Source: an uncultured Clostridia bacterium (GTDB taxonomy: Bacteria; Bacillota; Clostridia; Oscillospirales; Oscillospiraceae). From it: DNA of 5,356 bases. A program made the position numbers and the translations under genes. Below the pieces are notes generated by a model. The model was not told the DNA's origin and made no database searches. It worked only from the letters and a program-made list of their open reading frames with translations. This document shows, piece by piece, positions 1 to 5,356 of this stretch (positions are counted from its first letter, which is position 1; every line of letters starts with the position of its first letter). Where the stretch lies: contig CALEQS010000292.1 of the NCBI GenBank assembly GCA_937907975.1, positions 1-5,356 of the forward strand. The letters run 5' to 3'.

Positions 1-3000
1 TGGGAGGCGTAACGGGTCTCGCCCATCAGGAAGGACCGGTAATCCTCGGTGGGAGCCTTGGAGTCCATGGTGAAGGGGTTCTTGCCCTGCTCGGCCAGAG
101 CGGGGTTGAAGCGGAACAGGTGCCAGTAGCCGGCGGCCACGGCGGCCTTCATTTCGCTCATGGCGTTGGCCATGCCGCCCTTCTTCTTCAGGCCGTGGTT
201 GATGCAGGGAGCATAACCAATGATGATGGAGGGGCCGTTGTAGGCCTCGGCCTCACGGATGGCCTGGAGGGTCTGGTTCATGTTGGCGCCCATAGCGACC
301 TGAGCCACATAGACGTAACCGTACTGCATGAAGATGGAGGCCATGTCCTTTTTCTTGACCGCCTTGCCGGCAGCGGCAAACTGAGCCACGGCGGCAGTGG
401 GGGTGGACTTGGAGGACTGTCCGCCGGTGTTGGAGTAGACCTCGGTGTCGAAGATGAAGATGTTCACATTCTCATGGGAGGCGAGGACGTGGTCCACACC
501 GCCGTAGCCGATGTCGTAGGCGAAGCCGTCGCCGCCGAAGATCCACATGGACTTCTTGGTCAGCAGATCCTTGCGCTCCAGAATGGCGCGGGCTGCGGTG
601 CAGGCGGGGCACAGGCACTTCTTGCCGTTGGCCAGCCACTGCTCCTCGAAGGGAGTGCCGGTCTGATCCTGATGGGCGAAGTAATCCTCGATCAGGGCGA
701 CCAGCTTGTCGCCGGTCTCGCGGGACTTGGCGGGATCATCCTTATTCTCCAGCCATGCCTTGCCGGCGGCCACGATGTCCTCATCGGCGAAGTCCAGACC
801 GCACAGCGTCTCGACCTCCTCGATCAGCTTGGCGCGGCGCTGGGTGACGGCCAGGTTCATGCCGTAGCCGAACTCGGCGGCGTCCTCGAACAGGGAGTTC
901 TCCCAAGCGGGGCCCTGGCCCTTGCTGTTGACGGTGTAAGGAGTGGAAGGTGCGCTGCCGCCCCAGATGGAGGAGCAGCCGGTGGCGTTGGCCACATACA
1001 TACGGTCGCCGAACAGCTGAGTGATCAGCTTGGCGTAAGGAGTCTCGCCGCAGCCGCCGCAGGCGCCGGAGAACTCAAGCAGAGGCTGCTTGAACTGGGC
1101 GGTGACGACGGTCAGCGGGCCCATGTCCTTCTCGGTGGTGGAGTAAGCGGTGGCGTTGAAGATCTCCTGCTCAGTCTCCTGCTCATGCAGCGGCTTCATG
1201 GTCAGCGCCTTGGCGGGGCAGACGTTTGCGCAGCTGCCGCAGCCGGTGCAGTCCAGCGGGGAGACGATCATGGCGAACTTGTAGTCGGCATACTTCTTGT
1301 TGCGGAAGTCGGCCATCTTCATGCCGGCAGGTGCCTTGGCGACCTCGTCGGCATCCAGCGCCAGAGGACGGATGACAGCGTGGGGGCAGACCATGGAGCA
1401 CTGGTTGCACTGAATGCACTTGGTGCTGTCCCACTCGGGCACGGTGACGGCGGTGGCGCGCTTCTCATAGGCGGCGGTGCCGGCGGGCAGGGTGCCGTCC
1501 ACGCCGGGCAGGACCTGGCTGGTGGTCAGCACGTCGCCTTCCATGGCGGCGGCAGGCAGCATCATGGTGTCCAGATAGGACTGAACGTCGGCGCGGTCGG
1601 ACTTGCCGGCGGAAGGCTTGGGGCCGTCCTCGGCGGTGGCCCAGTCAGCGGGGATGTCCAGCTTGACCAGAGCGGTCAGGCCGGCGTCCACGGCGGCCTT
1701 GTTCATGTCGACCACGTTCTGGCCCTTGGCGCCGTAAGAGGTCTCGATGGCAGCCTTCATATACTTGACGGCATCGTCAATGGGAATGATGTTGGCCAGC
1801 TTGAAGAAGGCAGCCTGCAGCACCATGTTGGTGCGGCCGCCCAGGCCAATCTCACGGGCGATCTTGGTGGCGTCGCAGGTGTAGACGTTCACGCCGTACT
1901 TGGCGATGTGGCGCTTGGCGGCGCCGGGCAGGACCTGGCCCAGCTCCTCGACGGTCATGCCGGTGTTGATGAGGAAGGTGCCGCCGCGCTTGACGTCCTG
2001 TGCGACCTGATACTTGGCCAGGTAAGCGGGGTTGTGGCAGGCCACGAAGTCAGCCTGCTTGACATAGTAGGTGGACTTGATCTCCTGAGGGCCGAAGCGC
2101 AGGTGGCTGATGGTGATGCCGCCGGACTTCTTGGAGTCATACTGGAAGTAGGCCTGCACCTTCAGGTCGGTGTGGTCACCGATGATCTTGATGGAGTTCT
2201 TGTTGGCACCGACGGTGCCGTCAGAGCCCAGGCCCCAGAACTTGCAGGAGGTGGTGCCGGCGGGAACGATGTCGGGCTCCTCGGTGATGGGCAGGCTCAG
2301 GTTGGTCACATCATCAAACAGGTTGATGGTGAAGCCGTTGACGGGCTTGTCGCTCTCACCGTTGCGGAACGCGGCGATGATGCCGCCGGGGGTGGTGTCC
2401 TTGCTGCCCAGACCGTAGCGGCCGCCGCACAGCTTGACATCAGCGAACTTGGAGCCGCGGATGGCGGCAGCCACGTCCAGATACAGGGGCTCGCCGGGAG
2501 CGCCGGGCTCCTTGCAGCGGTCCATGACCACGATGCTCTTGCAGGTGTCGGGGATGGCCTCGACGAACTTGGCCTGCGCGAAGGGACGGTACAGGCGGAC
2601 CTTGATGAGGCCGACCTTCTCACCCTTGGCGGTCAGATAGTCGATGACCTCCTCGGCGGCGTCGCACATGGAGCCCATGGCGACCATGACGGTCTCGGCG
2701 TCGGGTGCGCCGTAGTAGTTGAACAGCTTGTAGTTGGTGCCGATCTTGGCGTTGACCTGATCCATGCAGCCCTGAACGATGTCGGGGAAGGCGTCATAGT
2801 ACTTGTTGGCGGCCTCACGGGTCTGGAAGAAGATGTCGGGGTTCTGGTTGGAGCCGCGCAGCACGGGATGCTCCGGGTTCAGGGCGCGGGCGCGGAACTT
2901 GGCGATGGCGTCCCAGTCGACCATCTCGGCCAGATCCTTGTAGTCCCACACGGCGACGCGGCGGATCTCGTGAGAGGTGCGGAAACCGTCGAAGAAGTGC

Positions 3001-3503
3001 AGGACCGGCACACTGCCCTTAATGGTGGACAGGTGGGCGACGGCGCCCAGGTCCATGGCCTCCTGAGGGTTGGTGGAGGCGATCATGGCGTAGCCGGTCT
3101 GACGACATGCCATCACGTCGGAGTGGTCTCCGAAGATGCTCAGGGCATGGGTGGCCAGCGCACGGGCGGAGACGTTGATAACGCCGGGCATCAGCTCACC
3201 GGCAATCTTGTACATATTCGGGATCATCAGCAGCAGGCCCTGAGAAGCGGTGTAGGTGGTGGTCAGAGCGCCGGCGGTGATGGAACCGTGAACAGCGCCG
3301 GCCGCGCCGCCCTCGGACTGCATTTCAGCGATCTTAACGGTCTGGCCGAAGATGTTCTTCAGACCGTGAGCGGACCATTCATCGGTCAGCTCTGCCATGA
3401 CAGAAGAAGGGGTGATCGGGTAGATCGCGGCGACTTCCGTAAAGGCATAGGATACGGTGGCGGCAGCAGTGTTGCCGTCCATGGTTTTCAGTTTACGAGC
3501 CAT
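1..3503 (-). CDS. nifJ: Pyruvate:ferredoxin (flavodoxin) oxidoreductase, C-terminus cut by the window edge
   Basis: Cytoplasmic homodimeric-type enzyme that converts pyruvate + CoA + oxidised ferredoxin to acetyl-CoA + CO2 + reduced ferredoxin, using thiamine pyrophosphate and three [4Fe-4S] clusters. Seen in the translation: an N-terminal YPITPSS motif (28-34) with Thr31, Glu64 and Arg114, which match the pyruvate and TPP residues of the Desulfovibrio africanus enzyme; GLGSDGTVGANKN near 424-436 in the gamma-type domain; an EKR motif at 680-682; a two-cluster ferredoxin domain with Cys696/699/702/706 and Cys752/755/758/762; proximal-cluster cysteines 815, 818, 843 and 1100; and the TPP motif GDG at 991-993 with Asn1025 in SNTGGQ. 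1167 residues are visible; by family resemblance roughly 20-40 are missing. The start is fixed by an AGGAGG eight bases upstream. It is transcribed away from comM from its own promoter. Codon choice is strongly biased: there are no TTA, CTA or TCA codons, which suggests high expression. An extra Cys-x-Cys-x-x-Cys (963-968) precedes the TPP domain. Identification is near certain; pyruvate as substrate rests on family resemblance. Confidence 0.98.
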   Translation of the reverse strand, partial: MARKLKTMDGNTAAATVSYAFTEVAAIYPITPSSVMAELTDEWSAHGLKNIFGQTVKIAEMQSEGGAAGAVHGSITAGALTTTYTASQGLLLMIPNMYKIAGELMPGVINVSARALATHALSIFGDHSDVMACRQTGYAMIASTNPQEAMDLGAVAHLSTIKGSVPVLHFFDGFRTSHEIRRVAVWDYKDLAEMVDWDAIAKFRARALNPEHPVLRGSNQNPDIFFQTREAANKYYDAFPDIVQGCMDQVNAKIGTNYKLFNYYGAPDAETVMVAMGSMCDAAEEVIDYLTAKGEKVGLIKVRLYRPFAQAKFVEAIPDTCKSIVVMDRCKEPGAPGEPLYLDVAAAIRGSKFADVKLCGGRYGLGSKDTTPGGIIAAFRNGESDKPVNGFTINLFDDVTNLSLPITEEPDIVPAGTTSCKFWGLGSDGTVGANKNSIKIIGDHTDLKVQAYFQYDSKKSGGITISHLRFGPQEIKSTYYVKQADFVACHNPAYLAKYQVAQDVKRGGTFLINTGMTVEELGQVLPGAAKRHIAKYGVNVYTCDATKIAREIGLGGRTNMVLQAAFFKLANIIPIDDAVKYMKAAIETSYGAKGQNVVDMNKAAVDAGLTALVKLDIPADWATAEDGPKPSAGKSDRADVQSYLDTMMLPAAAMEGDVLTTSQVLPGVDGTLPAGTAAYEKRATAVTVPEWDSTKCIQCNQCSMVCPHAVIRPLALDADEVAKAPAGMKMADFRNKKYADYKFAMIVSPLDCTGCGSCANVCPAKALTMKPLHEQETEQEIFNATAYSTTEKDMGPLTVVTAQFKQPLLEFSGACGGCGETPYAKLITQLFGDRMYVANATGCSSIWGGSAPSTPYTVNSKGQGPAWENSLFEDAAEFGYGMNLAVTQRRAKLIEEVETLCGLDFADEDIVAAGKAWLENKDDPAKSRETGDKLVALIEDYFAHQDQTGTPFEEQWLANGKKCLCPACTAARAILERKDLLTKKSMWIFGGDGFAYDIGYGGVDHVLASHENVNIFIFDTEVYSNTGGQSSKSTPTAAVAQFAAAGKAVKKKDMASIFMQYGYVYVAQVAMGANMNQTLQAIREAEAYNGPSIIIGYAPCINHGLKKKGGMANAMSEMKAAVAAGYWHLFRFNPALAEQGKNPFTMDSKAPTEDYRSFLMGETRYAS

Positions 3504-3510
3504 GTTTTGT

Positions 3511-3519
3511 TCCTCCTTT
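3511..3519 (-). promoter_or_regulatory. Ribosome binding site of nifJ
   Basis: On the minus strand this reads AAAGGAGGA, a near-perfect Shine-Dalgarno sequence. Eight bases separate AGGAGG from the ATG at 3503-3501. It decides the nifJ start: the next in-frame ATG (Met8) has no comparable site, and the conserved N-terminal segment follows directly. Confidence 0.93.
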
Positions 3520-3561
3520 ATGTTTTCCCTGATCGGAGTTTTCCCATTTGATACGGTGTCC

Positions 3562-3590
3562 ATTATATAAGTTTCGCACAAATTTGTAAA
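3562..3590 (-). promoter_or_regulatory. Sigma-A type promoter of nifJ
   Basis: Reading the minus strand, a -35 box TTTACA (3590-3585) is followed by exactly 17 bases and a perfect -10 box TATAAT (3567-3562). Both spacing and boxes fit the vegetative promoter consensus; only one -35 base departs from TTGACA. The start of transcription would fall near 3555, giving a leader of about 50 bases with the AGGAGG near its end. The region is AT-rich compared with the flanking genes. No experimental start is known, so the call rests on sequence match and position. Confidence 0.8.
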
Positions 3591-3598
3591 GCGTTTAC
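3578..3598. promoter_or_regulatory. Overlapping palindromes at the nifJ -35 box, possible operator
   Basis: Two symmetrical elements lie side by side and share two bases. ACAAATTTGT (3578-3587) is a perfect 10-base palindrome. GTAAA-GCG-TTTAC (3586-3598) has perfect five-base arms around a three-base centre. Together they cover the -35 box and the upstream part of the spacer, a position where a bound repressor would block RNA polymerase. The second element resembles a catabolite-responsive element (CcpA site), but it has about three mismatches to the usual 14-base consensus, so the regulator is unassigned. Chance palindromes in AT-rich DNA remain possible. Confidence 0.4.
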
Positions 3599-3629
3599 CC
3601 CCAAATTCCCCAGTATTTTCAATAACTTT

Positions 3630-3658
3630 TTGACATTCGGAAAAGTGTTTTGTAAAAA
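3630..3658 (+). promoter_or_regulatory. Candidate upstream promoter for comM
   Basis: A perfect -35 hexamer TTGACA (3630-3635) is followed by 17 bases and TAAAAA (3653-3658), a four-of-six match to TATAAT. If used, it would give comM a leader of roughly 190 bases that includes both the inverted repeat at 3726-3739 and the hairpin at 3765-3794. The strong -35 and correct spacing support it; the poor -10 box and general AT-richness weaken it. The better -10 match lies in the other candidate at 3702-3730. Confidence 0.35.
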
Positions 3659-3701
3659 TTCCTTTAATTCCAACGCTTTGCTGTCCTGAAGTTTTTTCTC
3701 C

Positions 3702-3730
3702 TTGTGTTTTGTGCCCCGCGGCGGTATCAT
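3702..3730 (+). promoter_or_regulatory. Candidate proximal promoter for comM
   Basis: TTGTGT (3702-3707, three of six matches to TTGACA) is followed by 17 bases and TATCAT (3725-3730, five of six matches to TATAAT). The spacer contains a GC-rich stretch, which is not typical. Transcription would begin near 3737, leaving about 118 bases of leader before the comM ATG. The -10 box overlaps a short inverted repeat (3726-3739), so it could be a regulated promoter. This is a weak prediction that competes with the TTGACA-containing candidate upstream. Confidence 0.35.
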
Positions 3731-3739
3731 TAAAATGAT
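3726..3739. repeat. Short inverted repeat, operator-like
   Basis: ATCATT and AATGAT form perfect six-base arms separated by AA. The element lies over the -10 box of the proximal comM promoter candidate, which is where a dimeric repressor could act. It is too short to be a stable transcript hairpin with a two-base loop, so a DNA-binding site is the more sensible reading. A chance repeat in AT-rich DNA is possible. Confidence 0.35.
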
Positions 3740-3764
3740 GAGATATATTGTCTGCGGCGCACCA

Positions 3765-3794
3765 AAGGCTCACCCCCCCCCAAGGGGAAGCCTT
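3765..3794. repeat. C9-containing imperfect inverted repeat (hairpin) in the presumed comM leader
   Basis: AAGGCT (3765-3770) and AGCCTT (3789-3794) form perfect six-base arms. Inside them, four Cs of a nine-C run (3773-3781) can pair with GGGG (3784-3787), with a small bulge between the two stems. No T run follows on either strand, so it is not a typical intrinsic terminator. The AAGGCT...CCCC/GGGG...AGCC design resembles small dispersed intergenic repeats that I recall from gut Clostridia genomes, so this may be a degenerate copy; that link is inference. The homopolymer could vary in length through slippage or be misread in sequencing. Confidence 0.5.
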
Positions 3795-3842
3795 CGATAG
3801 TCTGTACCATCCCAAAACCCATACCAGATCCAGATGATAAAA

Positions 3843-3848
3843 AGGAGG
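3843..3848 (+). promoter_or_regulatory. Ribosome binding site of comM
   Basis: A perfect AGGAGG lies six bases before the ATG at 3855-3857. It supports this start, which also gives the usual N-terminal beginning of the family (short beta strand, then GIDGYGV). The spacing is slightly short but within the functional range. Confidence 0.92.
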
Positions 3849-3854
3849 CATCCC

Positions 3855-5356
3855 ATGGTCGTTTCCATTGATTCCCTCGGCCTGCACGGCATTGACGGCT
3901 ACGGCGTGCGGGTGGAGTGCGATCTGGCGGGCGGACTGCCCGCCTTTGAGATCGTGGGACTGCCGGACGCCGCCGTCAAGGAGGCCAAGGAGCGGGTGCG
4001 CGCCGCCATCCGCAACGCCGGGTTCCGGTTCCCGGTCTCCCGGATCACGGTGAACCTCTCCCCCGCCGACCGGAAAAAGGAGGGCACGGTGTACGACCTG
4101 CCCATCCTGCTGGGCATTTTAAAAGCCTCCGGCGAGCTGGACGCCGATCTGTCCGGTTGTGCCTTTGTGGGCGAGATCGGCCTGACCGGGCTGGTGCGGG
4201 GCGTGAAGGGTATGCTGCCCATGGCGCTGGCGGCCCGGGAGATGGGCATAGCAAAACTGTTCGTCCCGGCAGACAATGCCCCGGAGGCCACGCTGGCCGG
4301 CGGAATGCAGGTCTACCCGGTGGAGACCGTGGGCCGGCTGCTGGACCACCTGACCGGCCGGGAGATGCTGGAGCAGGCCCCGGTCTGGGAGCCGGGGGCC
4401 GATGAGGAGTCCCAGCCCGACTTTGCCGACGTGAAAGGACAGGCCCACGTCAAGCGGGCACTGGAGATCGCCGCCGCAGGCGGACACCATATTCTAATGG
4501 TGGGCCCGCCGGGCTCCGGCAAGAGTATGCTGGCCAAGCGCCTGCCCTCCATCCTGCCCGAGATGACCCGTGCAGAGGCGCTGGAGAGCACGAAGATCTG
4601 GAGCGTGCAGGGCCTGACCGGCCGGGAGCATCCCCTGCTCACCCGCCGCCCCTTCCGTGCGCCCCATCACACCGTCTCCGCCGCGGCCCTGTCCGGCGGC
4701 GGCTCCACCCCGCGCCCTGGCGAGATCAGCCTGGCCCACAACGGCGTGCTGTTTCTGGACGAGCTGCCGGAGTTCCGGCGGGATTCGCTGGAGGTGCTGC
4801 GCCAGCCGCTGGAGGACGGCGTCGTCCAGATCTCCCGGGTGGCGGGCACCATGCGCTATCCCGCCCGGTTCCAGCTGGTGTGCGCCATGAACCCCTGCAA
4901 ATGCGGCTGGTACGGCCACCCGTCCGGAAAGTGCACCTGCTCGGAGCAGTCCATCCGCCAGTACCTCTCCCGGCTCTCCGGGCCGCTGCTGGACCGGATC
5001 GACATTCAGGTAGAGGTGCCCGCGCTGAACTTTGACGAGCTGCGCCAGACCGAGCCGTCGGAGCCCAGCTCCGCCATCCGGGCCCGGGTGGAAAAGGCGA
5101 GGGCGCGCCAGACGGCCCGGGGCGTGGACTGCAACGCCCACCTGGCCGGGGCTCAGCTCCGGGAGGCCTGCGCGCTGGACAGCGCTGGAGAGGGGCTGAT
5201 GAAAACGGCCTACAACGCCATGAATCTCTCCGCCCGCAGCTATGACCGCATCCTCCGGGTGGCCCGCACCATCGCCGATCTGGACGGAAGCGAGCGCATC
5301 GAGCCCGCCCACCTGGCCGAGGCCATCCAGTACCGCACCACCGAGGTGCTGCGGAG
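3855..5356 (+). CDS. comM: ComM/YifB-family Mg-chelatase-like AAA+ ATPase, C-terminus cut by the window edge
   Basis: AAA+ ATPase of the YifB family. The Vibrio cholerae member ComM is a hexameric helicase that drives branch migration of incoming DNA during natural transformation; the role in Clostridia is less certain. Visible domains: an N-terminal ChlI/Lon-S16-like fold (about 20-140, with FEIVGLPDAAVKEAKERV and NLSPADRKKEG); a linker; a Mg-chelatase AAA+ core with Walker A GPPGSGKS (217-224, Lys223), a PFRAPHHT segment, Walker B VLFLDE (298-303) and a SGPLLDR segment (375-381) whose Arg381 is a likely finger residue; and a C-terminal helical domain (about 400-497) with SARSYDRILRVARTIADL. 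Four cysteines (348, 350, 360, 362) form the CxCG...CxC insert typical of Firmicutes members, a possible metal site. 500 residues are visible against about 505-512 in the family, so few are missing. It uses CGG, CCG and GGG freely, and one TTA and one CTA, unlike nifJ, suggesting lower expression. The name chelatase is by homology only; no chelatase partners are present. Confidence 0.96.
   Translation, partial: MVVSIDSLGLHGIDGYGVRVECDLAGGLPAFEIVGLPDAAVKEAKERVRAAIRNAGFRFPVSRITVNLSPADRKKEGTVYDLPILLGILKASGELDADLSGCAFVGEIGLTGLVRGVKGMLPMALAAREMGIAKLFVPADNAPEATLAGGMQVYPVETVGRLLDHLTGREMLEQAPVWEPGADEESQPDFADVKGQAHVKRALEIAAAGGHHILMVGPPGSGKSMLAKRLPSILPEMTRAEALESTKIWSVQGLTGREHPLLTRRPFRAPHHTVSAAALSGGGSTPRPGEISLAHNGVLFLDELPEFRRDSLEVLRQPLEDGVVQISRVAGTMRYPARFQLVCAMNPCKCGWYGHPSGKCTCSEQSIRQYLSRLSGPLLDRIDIQVEVPALNFDELRQTEPSEPSSAIRARVEKARARQTARGVDCNAHLAGAQLREACALDSAGEGLMKTAYNAMNLSARSYDRILRVARTIADLDGSERIEPAHLAEAIQYRTTEVLR

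Larger units (their letters stand above)
3504..3854. other. AT-rich divergent intergenic region between nifJ and comM
   Basis: This 351-base gap carries no credible coding frame. The part from about 3550 to 3720 is clearly AT-rich, with runs of A and T, against GC-rich genes on both sides. It contains the nifJ leader, promoter and palindromes, then weaker plus-strand promoter candidates, and then a short leader for comM with a C9-containing hairpin. Small direct repeats are also present: GTTTTCCC twice (3522-3529 and 3538-3545, inside the nifJ leader) and CCAGAT twice in tandem (3824-3835, just before the comM ribosome binding site). No tRNA, riboswitch or T-box pattern was recognised. Confidence 0.85.

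Noticed and set aside
1183..1434. Minus-strand 83-codon frame with several cysteines inside the ferredoxin region of nifJ
   Set aside because: It is an out-of-frame reading of the nifJ cluster-binding segment; the in-frame reading gives perfect CxxCxxCxxxCP motifs.
120..3551. Plus-strand open frame of 1143 codons, the longest closed frame in the window
   Set aside because: It is the codon-aligned complement of nifJ, starts at a GTG with no ribosome binding site, gives a low-complexity Gly/Ala/Val/Leu-rich product without known motifs, and stops only after leaving nifJ.
3570..3590. Rex (NADH-sensing) operator in the nifJ promoter
   Set aside because: Only a single TTGTG half-site is visible on the minus strand; the matching CACAA arm at the right distance is missing.
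3765..3794. Intrinsic transcription terminator
   Set aside because: The hairpin has no T run after it on either strand and lies between divergent genes, where no transcript is expected to end.
3504..3854. Riboswitch, T-box or small RNA gene
   Set aside because: The nifJ leader is only about 50 bases and the comM leader shows just one simple hairpin. No conserved riboswitch or T-box elements were recognisable.
3899..4490. Overlapping minus-strand frames of 123 and 130 codons opposite the start of comM
   Set aside because: Both lie entirely within the conserved comM coding region, lack ribosome binding sites and show no recognisable domain.
4494..5312. Minus-strand open frame of 272 codons opposite comM
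   Set aside because: It is codon-aligned with comM, and its stop is simply the complement of the CTA leucine codon at comM residue 214. The product is low complexity, and the sense strand encodes a clear AAA+ protein.
3855..5356. True magnesium or cobalt chelatase subunit (ChlI/BchI)
   Set aside because: The N-terminal Lon-like domain ahead of the AAA+ core and the C-terminal helical domain match ComM/YifB architecture, and no chelatase partner genes are visible.

Overview
The window reads as chromosomal DNA of a GC-rich anaerobic Firmicute, most likely a gut member of the Oscillospiraceae (Flavonifractor/Oscillibacter-like). The basis is a single-chain pyruvate:ferredoxin oxidoreductase with clostridial-type motifs, strong AGGAGG ribosome binding sites, a sigma-A style promoter and a ComM/YifB protein of the Firmicutes Cys-rich type. 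The taxonomic placement is inference, not a database result.

Layout: two long genes diverge from one 351-base intergenic region, and both run off the window. On the minus strand, nifJ (pyruvate:ferredoxin/flavodoxin oxidoreductase) starts at 3503 and runs left past base 1. 1167 codons are visible and only the extreme C-terminus is missing. On the plus strand, a comM/yifB-type AAA+ ATPase starts at 3855 and runs past base 5356. 500 codons are visible, so only a few residues are missing. The two stretches that look longest as simple open frames, plus strand over nifJ and minus strand over the end of comM, are codon-aligned antisense shadows and not genes.

The intergenic region (3504-3854) is much more AT-rich than the genes, especially 3550-3720. 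It holds a convincing nifJ promoter (TTTACA, 17-base spacer, TATAAT on the minus strand) with two palindromes at its -35 end. It also holds two weaker plus-strand promoter candidates for comM, a short inverted repeat over one -10, and a C9-containing hairpin in the presumed comM leader. No RNA gene, mobile element, CRISPR array or convincing intrinsic terminator was seen.

The genes have no obvious shared pathway. NifJ is central energy metabolism: pyruvate oxidation to acetyl-CoA with reduction of ferredoxin. ComM-type proteins act on DNA (branch migration during natural transformation in Vibrio). Their pairing looks like ordinary divergent chromosomal neighbours. I did not find evidence of a new biological system; the points most worth a second look are regulatory elements in the intergenic region and an extra cysteine cluster in NifJ.
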